Positions 30,831-41,135 of a stretch of 64,000 nt of DNA are shown here, piece by piece; the stretch's first letter is position 1, and every line of letters starts with the position of its first letter. Made by a program: the position numbers and the translations under genes. The notes below the pieces were generated by a model that was not told the origin of the DNA, ran no database searches, and saw only the letters and a list, made by a program, of their open reading frames with translations. Source of the stretch: Enterobacter sp. R4-368 (lineage in GTDB: Bacteria; Pseudomonadota; Gammaproteobacteria; Enterobacterales; Enterobacteriaceae); contig NC_021500.1 in the NCBI RefSeq assembly GCF_000410515.1, forward strand, positions 186,001 through 250,000, given 5' to 3'.

Positions 30831-31673
30831 TTAAAGAATAATCGTGCGATTGCCGTAAACGAACACGCGTTGCGCTAACACCTGATACAGCGCGCGGCTC
30901 AATACGTTCTTCTCGACATCGCGGCCCGCGCGCATCATATCTTCGGCGGTATAGGTGTGATCCACATGAATCACGTCCTGCATAATGATTGGGCCTTCAT
31001 CCAGATTGTCATTCACATAGTGCGCAGTGGCACCGATTATCTTCACGCCGCGCTCGTAAGCCTGATGATAGGGGCGGGCGCCAATGAAAGCGGGCAGGAA
31101 CGAGTGGTGAATATTGATGATTTTATTCGGGAAGCGGGACACGAATTCTGGCGTTAATACGCGCATATATTTCGCCAGTACCACGTAATCCGGCTGGTGC
31201 GCTTCAATGGCCTGCGCCATCTGCTGGTCATGAGCTTCACGCGTCAGGCCTTCATGACTAACCAGTTCAAACGGGATATCAAACCGTTCAACCAGAGAAC
31301 GCAGCGTTTCATGGTTGCCAATCACGGCGGCAATATCGACATCCAGGCCACCGTAATTTGCTTTCATCAGCAGATCGCCAAGGCAGTGCGCCTCTTTGGT
31401 GACCAGAATGACAACGCGGCGACGACCGGCAGGATTCAGCTCGCGTACCGAACCTTCCGGGAGCGCACTATCGAGATCCGCAAGCAATGTGGCGTCGTTA
31501 AAAATACCTTCGAGCTCGGTACGCATAAAGAAACGACCGGTGCGGTGATCGACAAATTCATTATTCTGCACAATGTTCAGTTCGTGCTTGTAACAAATAT
31601 TGGTGATTCGCGCGATGAGGCCTTTCTGATCGGGGCAAATGGTGCGCAAAATTTTACGTTGTGTTGAATGCAT
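30831..31673 (-). CDS. purU: Formyltetrahydrofolate deformylase
   Basis: Hydrolyses 10-formyl-tetrahydrofolate to formate and tetrahydrofolate, balancing one-carbon pools and supplying formate for PurT. The 280-residue protein (E. coli length) has an N-terminal ACT regulatory domain (about 8-85) and a formyltransferase-type catalytic domain with IINIHHSFLPAF and TAHYVNDNLDEGPII, holding the catalytic Asn, His and Asp. Lies upstream of the tRNA-Tyr promoter as in E. coli. Confidence 0.98.
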   Translation of the reverse strand: MHSTQRKILRTICPDQKGLIARITNICYKHELNIVQNNEFVDHRTGRFFMRTELEGIFNDATLLADLDSALPEGSVRELNPAGRRRVVILVTKEAHCLGDLLMKANYGGLDVDIAAVIGNHETLRSLVERFDIPFELVSHEGLTREAHDQQMAQAIEAHQPDYVVLAKYMRVLTPEFVSRFPNKIINIHHSFLPAFIGARPYHQAYERGVKIIGATAHYVNDNLDEGPIIMQDVIHVDHTYTAEDMMRAGRDVEKNVLSRALYQVLAQRVFVYGNRTIIL

Positions 31674-31721
31674 TGCCGGGTAAATCCTGTTGATGGTGTT
31701 TGCTATAAGGTGCTGGCTGGC

Positions 31722-32180
31722 CTATTGCCCGCAGCACTTTTTGAATTTTTTACCTGACCCACAAGGGCAGGGATCGTTACGGCCAAATTGCGGCCGCGTT
31801 CCGTCGATATAGTACCACTGGCCGTTCTCCTTTAAGAATCGGGAACGCTCGATAATTGCGCCGTCTTTGCCATGCTCATTAAACCGCGCCACGAAGCTGA
31901 CGAAGCCTTCATTATCATTTTCGCCGTAAGCATGCTCAAATACCGTCAGCCCGCGCCATGTGGTCGCCGCGAAGCCCGCTTCAATTTGCTGGCGGAACGC
32001 CTCCGCGCCACAAGATGGGTGCCAGGTTTTTACCAGGTACTCTGACTGATGTAACACAAAAGCCGTATAGCGCGATCGCATCAGGCGTGACGGATCCGGC
32101 GCAAGCTGCGCACCAGACAGATAAGGCTGGCAACATAGGCTATACTCCAGAGCGCTACCGCAAGGGCAAGATTGTGACAA
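31722..32180 (-). CDS. ychJ: YchJ, SEC-C motif protein
   Basis: A 152-residue protein with two cysteine motifs: [13 protein letters not shown] at the N-terminus and a C-terminal SEC-C zinc-binding motif [18 protein letters not shown] like that of SecA. Function unknown; the middle is an NTF2-like/DUF fold. The start is a TTG at 32180, chosen because it gives MSQSCPCGS as in E. coli YchJ (152 residues). Divergent from rssA. Confidence 0.93.
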   Translation of the reverse strand: MSQSCPCGSALEYSLCCQPYLSGAQLAPDPSRLMRSRYTAFVLHQSEYLVKTWHPSCGAEAFRQQIEAGFAATTWRGLTVFEHAYGENDNEGFVSFVARFNEHGKDGAIIERSRFLKENGQWYYIDGTRPQFGRNDPCPCGSGKKFKKCCGQ

Positions 32181-32290
32181 AATAGCATTCCAGGAATAAA
32201 AATAACGGCGCGTTAGCGCCAGGGTAGCGATATGTTAACTGAGCCGTAGCGCTGTGGCTACAGTAAGCCGGGGGAAGTAAAATAAGCGTT

Positions 32291-33199
32291 ATGAGAAAGG
32301 TAAAAATTGGTCTGGCGCTCGGTTCCGGCGCGGCCAGAGGTTGGGCGCATATCGGCGTGATTAACGCATTACAGCGTGCCGGTATCGAAATTGATATTGT
32401 AGCGGGGTGTTCCATTGGCTCACTGGTCGGTGCCGCTTACGCGTGTGGTCGTCTGCCGGCACTGGAGAAATGGGTACGCTCTTTTGGCTACTGGGATGTG
32501 TTGCGACTGATGGATCTCTCCTGGCAGCGTGGTGGTCTGTTGCGCGGTGAACGCGTGTTCAATCAGTATCGCCAGTTGCTGCCATTCGCGGATTTTAACC
32601 GTTGCCAGAAACGCTTCGGCGCGGTGGCAACCAACCTTAGCACCGGGCGCGAGCTATGGTTCACTGAAGGGGATTTACATCATGCTGTTCGCGCCTCCTG
32701 TAGTATGCCCGGGTTAATGTCACCGGTTCCGCATAACGGTTACTGGCTGGTAGATGGCGCGGTAGTGAATCCCGTACCGGTTTCCCTTACCCGCGCGTTA
32801 GGTGCGGATGTGGTGATTGCCGTAGATTTGCAGCATGACGCCCATCTGATGCAGCAAGATCTGCTGTCGGTGAATCTTTCTAATAATGATAAAGACAGCG
32901 ACACGGTTGCCACGCAGCGCTGGCATCAACGTCTGCGTGAACGGCTGGGGCGGATCGCGCCAAAACGGCCGATCGCGCCGACGGCGATGGAAATCATGAG
33001 TACCTCTATTCAGGTGCTTGAAAACCGGCTCAAACGTAATCGTATGGCTGGCGATCCGCCAGATATTCTGTTGCAACCTCTCTGCCCGCAAATTTCGACA
33101 CTCGATTTTCATCGGGCTGATGCTGCTATTGCTGCAGGGCAACTGGCGACAGAAAAGAAAATGGATGAGTTGCTTCCTTTGGTACGGACCCTTTCGTAA
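32291..33199 (+). CDS. rssA: RssA, patatin-like phospholipase family protein
   Basis: A 302-residue member of the patatin/NTE family with oxyanion-hole GSGAARGWAH, nucleophile elbow GCSIGS (Ser41) and the aspartate motif DGAVVNP, the full catalytic dyad set. The substrate is not known. Conserved just upstream of rssB (90 bases), with which it forms an operon in E. coli, though it is not needed for sigma-S turnover. Confidence 0.95.
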   Translation: MRKVKIGLALGSGAARGWAHIGVINALQRAGIEIDIVAGCSIGSLVGAAYACGRLPALEKWVRSFGYWDVLRLMDLSWQRGGLLRGERVFNQYRQLLPFADFNRCQKRFGAVATNLSTGRELWFTEGDLHHAVRASCSMPGLMSPVPHNGYWLVDGAVVNPVPVSLTRALGADVVIAVDLQHDAHLMQQDLLSVNLSNNDKDSDTVATQRWHQRLRERLGRIAPKRPIAPTAMEIMSTSIQVLENRLKRNRMAGDPPDILLQPLCPQISTLDFHRADAAIAAGQLATEKKMDELLPLVRTLS

Positions 33200-33289
33200 G
33201 TAGATTTTTTATAGACTTCAGCAAATTCTGACAGGCGATTATCGGCGAAGCATGCCACTATTGATCTATCGTCAGGCAGGGGAGATAAG

Positions 33290-34303
33290 ATGACGCAGCC
33301 GTTGGCCGGAAAACAGATACTGATCGTTGAAGACGAGCCCGTTTTCCGCTCTCTGCTGGATTCGTGGTTGCAATCTTTAGGCGCGATAACGCTGCTGGCA
33401 GAAGATGGGGTTGTCGCGCTTGAGCTGTTGGCAGCAAATAATCCCGATCTGATGATTTGCGATCTTGCTATGCCGCGCATGAATGGCCTGGTCCTCATTG
33501 AGACGTTACGCAATCGGGGCATGCAAACGCCGGTGCTTGTGATATCGGCGACAGAAAATATGGCGGATATCGCTAAAGCATTGCGTCTTGGCGTTCAGGA
33601 TGTCGTTCTTAAACCCGTTAAAGATCTTAATCGTTTAAAAGAAACGCTTTTCGCTTGTCTTTATCCCAATATGTTTAATTCACGCGTTGAGGAAGAGGAG
33701 CGCTTGTTTCAGGACTGGGACGCGCTGGTCGATAATCCTCAGGCCGCGGCGAATTTGTTGCAGGAACTTCAGCCTCCGGTGCAGCAAGTTATTTCCGGTT
33801 GCCGGGTAAATTATCGGCAACTGGTTTCTGTTGAAAGCCCTGGCCTGGTGCTTGATATCGCGCCGATATCAGGTCAGGACCTGGCGTTTTATTGCCTGGA
33901 CGTGACGCGTGCAGAAAATAACGGTGTGCTGGCGGCGCTGCTGTTGCGCGCCTTATTTAATGGATTACTGCAAGAACAGCTTTCTCACCAGCGCCAGCGT
34001 TTACCCGAGATGGGTGCGCTGCTCAAGCAGGTAAACCAATTATTGCATCAGGCTAATTTACCCGGTCAGTTTCCACTGCTTGTCGGTTATTACCACAGTG
34101 AACTGAAAAACCTGATACTTGTTTCGGCTGGTCTTAACGCAACGTTAAATACCGGCGATCATCAAATTCAAATCAGCAATGGTGTGCCTCTCGGTACGCT
34201 TGGCAATACCTATTTAAATCAGCTGAGCCAGCGTTGCGACTCCTGGCAATGTCAGGTGTGGGGCGCCGGCGGCCGGCTGCGTTTAATGTTGAGCGCGGAA
34301 TGA
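33290..34303 (+). CDS. rssB: RssB, sigma-S recognition factor (response regulator adaptor)
   Basis: Adaptor that delivers RpoS (sigma S) to ClpXP. The 337-residue protein (E. coli length) has an N-terminal receiver with Asp58 (LMICDLAMPRMNG) and a C-terminal degenerate PP2C-like phosphatase domain instead of a DNA-binding domain. Phosphorylation raises affinity for RpoS; Ira anti-adaptors block it. A 90-base gap from rssA can hold the RpoS-dependent promoter known in E. coli. Confidence 0.97.
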   Translation: MTQPLAGKQILIVEDEPVFRSLLDSWLQSLGAITLLAEDGVVALELLAANNPDLMICDLAMPRMNGLVLIETLRNRGMQTPVLVISATENMADIAKALRLGVQDVVLKPVKDLNRLKETLFACLYPNMFNSRVEEEERLFQDWDALVDNPQAAANLLQELQPPVQQVISGCRVNYRQLVSVESPGLVLDIAPISGQDLAFYCLDVTRAENNGVLAALLLRALFNGLLQEQLSHQRQRLPEMGALLKQVNQLLHQANLPGQFPLLVGYYHSELKNLILVSAGLNATLNTGDHQIQISNGVPLGTLGNTYLNQLSQRCDSWQCQVWGAGGRLRLMLSAE

Positions 34304-34501
34304 GCGATCGAATCATACTTTGCAGATAGATTTACCCTCCGCATAAAAACGGGTGGTACTATCGCCGCAGTTTATGCGTATTAGTCCTAATTAGATGTTA
34401 GCGCGTCCTTTTCAGACCTGGTCAATGGGTTGGTACTGATATACTCAGACGCGAGTTAATTCATGAACATGTTCAAGCATGGACAGTCCAGGAGATTTTC
34501 A

Positions 34502-35413
34502 ATGGCTGCAATAAATTCGAAAGTGACTAAAGCAGTAATCCCGGTTGCGGGATTGGGAACCAGGATGTTACCAGCGACTAAGGCAATTCCTAAAGAAATG
34601 TTACCGCTGGTTGATAAGCCATTAATTCAGTATGTCGTAAATGAGTGTATCGCTGCCGGCATTACTGAAATCGTTCTGGTAACACATTCATCTAAAAACT
34701 CTATCGAAAACCACTTCGATACCAGCTTCGAACTCGAAGCAATGTTGGAAAAACGCGTAAAACGTCAGTTGCTGGAAGAAGTTCAGTCTATTTGCCCGCC
34801 GCACGTAACCATTATGCAGGTGCGTCAGGGGCTGGCGAAAGGTCTGGGACATGCCGTATTGTGCGCGCACCCGGTAGTAGGTAACGAGCCCGTAGCGGTT
34901 ATTCTGCCGGACGTTATTCTGGATGAATACGAATCCGATCTCTCCCAGGATAACCTGGCTGAGATGATTAAACGTTTTGATGAAACCGGTGCCAGCCAGA
35001 TCATGGTTGAGCCTGTGGATGATGTTACTGCTTACGGCGTAGTGGATTGCAAAGGCGCAACGCTGAACCCGGGTGATAGCGTTCCAATGGTGGGTGTGGT
35101 TGAAAAACCGAAAGCTAATGTCGCACCTTCTAATCTTGCCGTTGTGGGTCGCTATGTTCTGAGCGCAGAAATTTGGCCGCTGCTGGCGAAAACACCTCCG
35201 GGAGCAGGTGATGAGATCCAGCTTACCGATGCTATCGATATGCTAATCGAGAAAGAAACCGTAGAAGCCTATCATATGAAAGGCAAAAGCCATGACTGCG
35301 GTAATAAACTTGGCTATATGCGTGCATTTGTAGAGTACGGTATTCGTCACAATTCGCTGGGCGAGGAATTTAAAGCCTGGCTCGAAGAAACTGTCGGCGC
35401 CGGGAAAGCATAA
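34502..35413 (+). CDS. galU: UTP-glucose-1-phosphate uridylyltransferase
   Basis: Makes UDP-glucose from UTP and glucose 1-phosphate, for LPS core, trehalose, membrane-derived oligosaccharides and galactose use. Start chosen at ATG 34502 ([12 protein letters not shown]) behind AGGAGA, giving 303 residues; the open frame extends 13 codons upstream without homology. Nucleotidyltransferase signature [20 protein letters not shown] is at residues 14-33. The 198-base gap to rssB holds its promoter. Confidence 0.97.
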   Translation: MAAINSKVTKAVIPVAGLGTRMLPATKAIPKEMLPLVDKPLIQYVVNECIAAGITEIVLVTHSSKNSIENHFDTSFELEAMLEKRVKRQLLEEVQSICPPHVTIMQVRQGLAKGLGHAVLCAHPVVGNEPVAVILPDVILDEYESDLSQDNLAEMIKRFDETGASQIMVEPVDDVTAYGVVDCKGATLNPGDSVPMVGVVEKPKANVAPSNLAVVGRYVLSAEIWPLLAKTPPGAGDEIQLTDAIDMLIEKETVEAYHMKGKSHDCGNKLGYMRAFVEYGIRHNSLGEEFKAWLEETVGAGKA

Positions 35414-35437
35414 TACGCTTTCTTTAGTAGTCTGAAT

Positions 35438-35487
35438 AAGGCCGGAGATAATAGTGCATCGCACCGCTTATCTCCGGCCTTTTTTAT
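35438..35487 (+). terminator. Rho-independent terminator of galU
   Basis: A long stem of about 14 base pairs (35438-35451 with 35468-35481) whose core is GGCCGGAGAT; the loop contains a further small GTGC/GCAC hairpin. A run of T follows on the plus strand. Confidence 0.9.
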
Positions 35488-35644
35488 TTGTGAATGTTCC
35501 TAATGAAAAGGTTATGTCAAAGCGGTGCAGAAGATATCGCACAAAACAATAAATGAATTGACCAGAATTTGAGCAGCACGCATTTGAGAAACCTATATTC
35601 CAGATGCCATACACTATATTTGTGAAGAGAATGTGTGCTTTATC

Positions 35645-35671
35645 AAAAAAAATCCCGCCAGTTGGCGGGAT
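35645..35671 (-). terminator. Rho-independent terminator of hns
   Basis: ATCCCGCC/GGCGGGAT stem (35652-35659 with 35664-35671) followed on the minus strand by a run of eight U. Twenty bases past the hns stop. Confidence 0.92.
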
Positions 35672-35691
35672 CCTTTTGAAATCTGGCTTGA

Positions 35692-36105
35692 TTACTCTTC
35701 GATCAGGAAATCGTCGAGTTGTTTGCCTTGTTCGTCCATTGCTTTTTTGATTACTGCTGGAGTACGCCCCTGACCTGTCCAGGTTTTAGTCTCGCCATTT
35801 TCATCAACATAGCTATATTTAGCCGGGCGTGCTGCACGTTTTGCTTTAGTACCAGTCTTAGCGGTAACCATGCTGTTCAGCAATTCGTTCGGATCAATAC
35901 CGTCAGCGATCAGCATTTCACGATATTGTTGTAATTTACGCGTACGTTCTTCAACTTCAGCTGCGGCAGCGCTTTCTTCCTCGCGGCGCTCATTAACCAC
36001 AACTTCTAATTTCTCCAGCATCTCTTCGAGCGTTTCCAGAGTGCATTCTCTTGCTTGCGCACGAAGAGTACGGATGTTGTTCAGAATTTTAAGTGCTTCG
36101 CTCAT
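35692..36105 (-). CDS. hns: H-NS, nucleoid-associated global repressor
   Basis: Binds and bridges curved A+T-rich DNA, silencing horizontally acquired and environment-regulated genes. The 137-residue protein (E. coli length) has the N-terminal oligomerisation coiled coil (about 1-65, rich in E/R), a flexible linker, and the C-terminal AT-hook-like DNA-binding motif TWTGQGRTP. Divergent from tdk across a long A+T-rich region that fits the known autoregulation. Confidence 0.98.
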   Translation of the reverse strand: MSEALKILNNIRTLRAQARECTLETLEEMLEKLEVVVNERREEESAAAAEVEERTRKLQQYREMLIADGIDPNELLNSMVTAKTGTKAKRAARPAKYSYVDENGETKTWTGQGRTPAVIKKAMDEQGKQLDDFLIEE

Positions 36106-36651
36106 TGTAGTAATCTCAAACTTATATTGGGGTGGTTTGTCGGGCTAATAATAGAGCGTTAATTTCGTCAGTGCAATAGCTGTGAATGTAAGGAATTCAA
36201 AATGCCGCTTTATTAAGTCGATTTATAAATATCGCTAACTTAAATTTTTCTTGAAGAAACGCACAAAAAACCACTTATACCGAGGTACTGGCAGCGCCGT
36301 TTACGGCGTGTTTATGCATGAACTTCTGATTAATCTGATCCGTGTTTATAGCCATTATGGATAAATATCGACCTTAAGTATTCCAGCGTTGAAAGTGCTT
36401 CTTCCTTAAATTATTAATAATTTCCGTATGCCTGGCTGAGAATGTTCCGATTAAAAAAATTTGTAAGATCATGAATTTCTTATTGCTGTTTCTTTGGCAG
36501 TAACAACTCAAAGGATTAACTATTGGAATATCTATGAGTCTGCTATTGAGGATGGATTTACTTCAATCGCGGAGCGACCACAGGAGGAGCAGATAAAATA
36601 TGGTACACTCCTCGCCGGGAATATCACACTTTGATTGGGGTTTTGCACGCA
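36106..36651. other. A+T-rich intergenic region between hns and tdk
   Basis: 546 bases with no supported gene. It has many short A/T runs, as expected for the curved, H-NS-binding control region of hns. A small CGCCG/CGGCG hairpin lies near 36296-36309. Near the right end TGGTACACT (36602-36610) could be an extended -10 for tdk, 42 bases before its ATG. Confidence 0.6.
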
Positions 36652-37266
36652 ATGGCACAGCTTTATTTCTACTATTCAGCAATGAATGCGGGGAAATCAA
36701 CAGCGTTACTACAATCCTCTTACAATTATCAAGAAAGAGGGATGCGCACGGTGGTTTACACCGCCGAAATTGACGATCGTTTCGGAGCAGGCAAGGTTAG
36801 CTCTCGTATCGGCTTATCTTCACCCGCGCGGTTGTTTAATCACAACTCCTCGTTGTTTGACGAAATCAACGCAGAGCATCAACAACAAGCTGTGCACTGT
36901 GTTCTGGTCGATGAGTGCCAGTTTTTAACGCGTGAACAGGTTTATGCGTTATCGGAAGTTGTCGATCAACTGGATATTCCGGTGCTCTGTTACGGTTTGC
37001 GTACGGATTTTCGCGGTGAGTTATTTGTAGGTAGCCAATATTTGCTGGCCTGGTCAGATAAACTGGTTGAGCTGAAAACTGTCTGTTTCTGCGGGCGTAA
37101 AGCCAGTATGGTGCTGCGTCTTGATCAAGAAGGGCGCCCTTATAACGAAGGAGAACAGGTGGTCATTGGCGGTAATGAACGCTATGTGTCCGTGTGCCGC
37201 AAACACTACAAAGAAGCGCTGCAAGAGGGCTCTTTAACGACGATTCAGCAACGCGTCAGAGGTTAG
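36652..37266 (+). CDS. tdk: Thymidine kinase
   Basis: Phosphorylates thymidine and deoxyuridine in pyrimidine salvage. The ATG at 36652 gives 204 residues (E. coli 205) starting [17 protein letters not shown], which contains the P-loop MNAGKST. DECQF is the Walker B-like motif and the lid and zinc cysteines are in CFCGRKASM and CRKHY. The last few residues differ from E. coli. Confidence 0.97.
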   Translation: MAQLYFYYSAMNAGKSTALLQSSYNYQERGMRTVVYTAEIDDRFGAGKVSSRIGLSSPARLFNHNSSLFDEINAEHQQQAVHCVLVDECQFLTREQVYALSEVVDQLDIPVLCYGLRTDFRGELFVGSQYLLAWSDKLVELKTVCFCGRKASMVLRLDQEGRPYNEGEQVVIGGNERYVSVCRKHYKEALQEGSLTTIQQRVRG

Positions 37267-37289
37267 TTTTTGCTTCCTCTCTTTCGCAA

Positions 37290-37318
37290 TAAAAAAACCC
37301 GCCGAAGCGGGTTTTTTA
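37290..37318. terminator. Bidirectional terminator between tdk and adhE
   Basis: ACCCGC/GCGGGT stem (37297-37302 with 37307-37312), CGAA tetraloop, A-run to the left and T-run to the right. Both genes converge on it. Confidence 0.92.
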
Positions 37319-37331
37319 TTAGCGTTAACAA

Positions 37332-40010
37332 TTAAGCGGGTTTCTTCGCTTTTTTGTCTGCTTTAACTGGAGCAGCTTCAGCTTTCACTACCGCCACTTC
37401 ACCTTCTTTGTATTCACGACCGTAGAAAGTATCCAGCAGGATCTGTTTCAGTTCGGAGATCAGCGGGTAGCGCGGGTTCGCACCAGTACACTGGTCATCA
37501 AACGCATCTTCAGACAGCTTATCCACGTTAGCCAGGAAGTCAGCTTCCTGTACGCCAGCTTCACGGATAGATTTCGGAATACCCAGTTCAGCTTTGATGC
37601 TTTCCAGCCATGCCAGCAGTTTTTCGATTTTCGCTGCTGTACGGTCACCGGCAGAAGTCAGGCCTAAATGGTCAGCGATTTCAGCATAACGGCGGCGTGC
37701 CTGCGGGCGGTCATACTGGCTGAACGCGGTCTGCTTAGTCGGGTTGTCGTTCGCGTTATAGCGAATAACGTTACAGATAAGCAGGGCGTTAGCCAGACCG
37801 TGCGGAATGTGGAACTGCGAACCCAGTTTGTGCGCCATGGAGTGGCACACACCAAGGAAGGCGTTGGCAAAGGCAATACCGGCAATGGTAGCGGCACTGT
37901 GAACGCGTTCACGAGCAACCGGGTTTTTTGAACCTTCGTTGTAAGACGCTGGCAGGTTCTCTTTCAGCAATTTCAGCGCTTGCAGCGCCTGGCCGTCAGA
38001 GAACTCAGAAGCCAGTACGGATACGTAAGCTTCCAGTGCGTGAGTGACCGCATCCAGGCCACCGAAGGCGCACAGGGATTTCGGCATATCCATCACCAGG
38101 TTGGCGTCAACAATCGCCATATCCGGCGTCAGAGCATAGTCTGCCAGTGGATATTTCTGACCAGTGGCATCATCGGTTACTACCGCAAACGGCGTAACTT
38201 CAGAACCGGTACCGGAAGTGGTGGTGATAGCGATCATTTTCGCTTTCACGCCCATTTTCGGGAACTTATAGATACGTTTACGGATATCCATAAAGCGCAG
38301 CGCCAGTTCTTCAAAATGGGTTTCCGGATGTTCGTACATCACCCACATAATTTTCGCGGCGTCCATCGGAGAACCGCCACCCAGCGCGATAATCACGTCT
38401 GGTTTAAAGGAGTTCGCCAGCTCAGCGCCTTTACGTACGATGGTCAGTGTTGGGTCTGCTTCAACTTCAAAGAACACTTCGGTTTCAACGCCGGCCGCTT
38501 TCAGTACAGAAGTAATCTGATCTGCATAACCATTGTTGAACAGGAAACGGTCAGTCACGATAAGCGCGCGTTTGTGACCATCAGTAATCACTTCATCCAG
38601 CGCGATTGGCAGAGAGCCACGGCGGAAGTAGATAGATTTCGGAAGTTTGTGCCACAACATGTTTTCAGCTCGCTTAGCAACGGTTTTCTTGTTGATCAGG
38701 TGTTTCGGACCAACGTTTTCAGAGATGGAGTTACCACCCCAGGAACCACAACCCAGAGTCAGGGAAGGCGCGAGTTTAAAGTTGTACAGGTCACCGATAC
38801 CACCCTGAGAAGCCGGGGTGTTAATCAGGATACGCGCGGTTTTCATCTTCTGACCGAAGTGAGCAACGCGATCTGGCTGGTTATCCTGGTCGGTATACAG
38901 GCAAGAGGTATGACCGATACCGCCCATGGCGACAAGTTTCTCTGCTTTTTCGACCGCGTCTTCGAAATCTTTTGCGCGGTACATGGCAAGCGTCGGGGAC
39001 AATTTTTCGTGGGCGAACGGTTCGCTCTCATCGACAACTTTCACTTCACCAATCAGGATCTTAGTGGTCGTTGGAACGGTGAAACCGGCCAGTTCAGCGA
39101 TTTTATAAGCAGGCTGACCAACAATAGCGGCGTTGAGCGCGCCATTTTTCAGGATAATGTCCTGAACGGCTTTCAACTCTTTGCCCTGAAGCAGGTAACC
39201 GCCGTGGCTGGCGAAACGCTCACGAACCGCATCGTAGACAGAATCAACTACAACTACGGACTGTTCAGAAGCACAGATAACGCCGTTATCGAAGGTTTTA
39301 GACATCAGTACGGATGCCACTGCGCGTTTAATATCAGCAGTTTCATCAATCACAACCGGGGTGTTACCTGCACCTACACCGATCGCTGGTTTACCGGAGC
39401 TGTACGCCGCTTTTACCATACCTGGGCCGCCAGTGGCGAGGATCAGGTTGATATCCGGGTGGTGCATTAATGCGTTAGACAGTTCGACAGACGGTTGGTC
39501 AATCCAGCCGATCAGATCTTTCGGGGCGCCAGCGGCAATGGCTGCTTGCAGTACGATATCAGCTGCTTTGTTGGTGGCATCTTTAGCGCGCGGATGCGGG
39601 GAAAAAATGATGGCGTTACGGGTCTTCAGGCTAATCAGTGATTTAAAGATAGCGGTAGAGGTTGGGTTAGTGGTCGGAACAATACCACAGATAATGCCGA
39701 TTGGTTCTGCAATGGTAATGGTGCCGAAGGTATCATCTTCTGACAGAACGCCGCAGGTTTTCTCGTCTTTATACGCGTTGTAAATATATTCGGAAGCGAA
39801 GTGGTTTTTAATCACTTTGTCTTCAACAATACCCATGCCGGATTCGGCAACCGCCATTTTTGCCAGCGGGATACGAGCATCTGCGGCGGCCAGAGCGGCA
39901 GCACGGAAGATTTTATCTACTTGCTCTTGAGTAAAGTTGGCATATTCACGCTGGGCTTTCTTCACGCGTTCAACGAGTGCGTTAAGTTCAGCGACATTAG
40001 TAACAGCCAT
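37332..40010 (-). CDS. adhE: Bifunctional acetaldehyde-CoA/alcohol dehydrogenase AdhE
   Basis: Converts acetyl-CoA to acetaldehyde and then ethanol with two NADH, the main fermentative redox sink; it polymerises into spirosomes. The 892 residues (E. coli 891) contain an N-terminal aldehyde dehydrogenase domain with catalytic cysteine in FDNGVICASEQSV and a C-terminal iron-dependent alcohol dehydrogenase domain with GGGSPMDAAK and the metal histidines in HSMAHKLGSQFHIPHG. The long 5' region is typical of its complex control. Confidence 0.98.
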   Translation of the reverse strand: MAVTNVAELNALVERVKKAQREYANFTQEQVDKIFRAAALAAADARIPLAKMAVAESGMGIVEDKVIKNHFASEYIYNAYKDEKTCGVLSEDDTFGTITIAEPIGIICGIVPTTNPTSTAIFKSLISLKTRNAIIFSPHPRAKDATNKAADIVLQAAIAAGAPKDLIGWIDQPSVELSNALMHHPDINLILATGGPGMVKAAYSSGKPAIGVGAGNTPVVIDETADIKRAVASVLMSKTFDNGVICASEQSVVVVDSVYDAVRERFASHGGYLLQGKELKAVQDIILKNGALNAAIVGQPAYKIAELAGFTVPTTTKILIGEVKVVDESEPFAHEKLSPTLAMYRAKDFEDAVEKAEKLVAMGGIGHTSCLYTDQDNQPDRVAHFGQKMKTARILINTPASQGGIGDLYNFKLAPSLTLGCGSWGGNSISENVGPKHLINKKTVAKRAENMLWHKLPKSIYFRRGSLPIALDEVITDGHKRALIVTDRFLFNNGYADQITSVLKAAGVETEVFFEVEADPTLTIVRKGAELANSFKPDVIIALGGGSPMDAAKIMWVMYEHPETHFEELALRFMDIRKRIYKFPKMGVKAKMIAITTTSGTGSEVTPFAVVTDDATGQKYPLADYALTPDMAIVDANLVMDMPKSLCAFGGLDAVTHALEAYVSVLASEFSDGQALQALKLLKENLPASYNEGSKNPVARERVHSAATIAGIAFANAFLGVCHSMAHKLGSQFHIPHGLANALLICNVIRYNANDNPTKQTAFSQYDRPQARRRYAEIADHLGLTSAGDRTAAKIEKLLAWLESIKAELGIPKSIREAGVQEADFLANVDKLSEDAFDDQCTGANPRYPLISELKQILLDTFYGREYKEGEVAVVKAEAAPVKADKKAKKPA

Positions 40011-40487
40011 AATGCTCTCCTGATAATGTTTAAACTCTTTTAGTAAACCAGCTGCCTAATTGGATAGTATAGACAGACCGGCTGCAGGTTGCGTAAATTT
40101 CATAAAAACAAAGAGTTAACGCTAAACCATCCACCACTGATTTACTGAAAGAGCCTCGAGGATACTACGCACTTACTGACACTTTTGAGCTCTTTTCGTG
40201 TCATCAAGATTACCCACTTCTGAGTAAGTGTTGCGTGATCTACATCAAATTTCAGCGAAGCTGACACCTTTCAGCAGCCCATTTTTGGGCGTTTGTAGCA
40301 AATGTTAATGGCATATGGCCAGGCGCGCTCTAAGATTATCACAATTCCCACAACTGAATAACATGCTGTATTGCTGCGAATTTCCACGGAAATCATGATG
40401 AACTACGCAGCGAAAACGCGTATCTTCTGCATGGATTTTCCTGTCGTGCCGATAGGTTATTTATCTGACAACGTTACGAAACCTACT
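40011..40487. promoter_or_regulatory. Control region between adhE and ychE
   Basis: 477 bases without a convincing gene. GTGATCTACATCAA (40235-40248) fits the FNR consensus at nine of ten positions. GCTGA-N6-TCAGC (40260-40275) is a perfect inverted repeat with a TGAAAGG-type half resembling a Cra (FruR) operator. Both lie about 225-265 bases upstream of the adhE start, where the E. coli promoter region is located. Site identities are from consensus only. Confidence 0.5.
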
Positions 40488-41135
40488 GTGGAGCACACCG
40501 TGTTCGATCTTCCCCTCTATTTTAAATTTTTTATTGGCCTGTTTGCGTTGGTCAATCCGGTCGGCATTATTCCGGTCTTTATTAGCATGACCAGCTACCA
40601 GATGACCGCCGCACGCAATAAAACGAATCTCACCGCCAATCTGTCCGTGGCCATTATTCTCTGGACATCTCTGTTTCTTGGCGATGCCATATTGCAGCTG
40701 TTTGGTATTTCGATCGATTCGTTCCGCATTGCCGGGGGCATTCTGGTGGTGACTATTGCCATGTCGATGATCAGCGGGAAACTGGGTGAAGATAAGCAGA
40801 ATAAACAAGAAAAGTCAGAGACAGCCATCCGCGAAAGTATTGGCGTGGTACCGTTAGCCTTGCCTCTGATGGCGGGGCCGGGGGCGATCAGTTCCACCAT
40901 TGTCTGGGGAACACGCTATCACACCGTTGAGCATCTGATCGGTTTTACCGTTGCGATTGCGCTGTTTGCGCTCAGCTCCTGGGGACTATTTCGTATCGCG
41001 CCCTGGCTGGTGCGTTTGCTTGGGCAAACGGGTATCAACGTCATTACACGTATTATGGGATTGTTACTTATGGCGCTGGGTATTGAGTTTATTGTCGCGG
41101 GGGCGAGATCGCTATTTCCTGGTTTGCTGAACTGA
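40488..41135 (+). CDS. ychE: YchE, NAAT/MarC-family inner-membrane protein
   Basis: Member of the MarC/NAAT family (UPF0056) with six hydrophobic helices; related archaeal proteins were proposed as neutral amino-acid transporters but the bacterial function is unproven. I use the GTG at 40488 because it aligns codon for codon with the E. coli start (MEHTVFDLP against MIQTFFDFP) and gives 215 residues, as in E. coli. A GTG at 40500 with GGAG six bases upstream is an alternative. Core ALVNPVGIIPVFISMT and PLALPLMAGPGAIS are typical. Confidence 0.9.
   Translation: MEHTVFDLPLYFKFFIGLFALVNPVGIIPVFISMTSYQMTAARNKTNLTANLSVAIILWTSLFLGDAILQLFGISIDSFRIAGGILVVTIAMSMISGKLGEDKQNKQEKSETAIRESIGVVPLALPLMAGPGAISSTIVWGTRYHTVEHLIGFTVAIALFALSSWGLFRIAPWLVRLLGQTGINVITRIMGLLLMALGIEFIVAGARSLFPGLLN

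Noticed and set aside
36534..36596. A 20-codon ATG frame upstream of tdk
   Set aside because: No ribosome-binding site, no recognised homologue, and it lies in the A+T-rich hns-tdk control region.
37980..39470. A 496-codon open frame antisense to adhE
   Set aside because: Shadow of adhE codon usage; no ribosome-binding site or recognisable domain.
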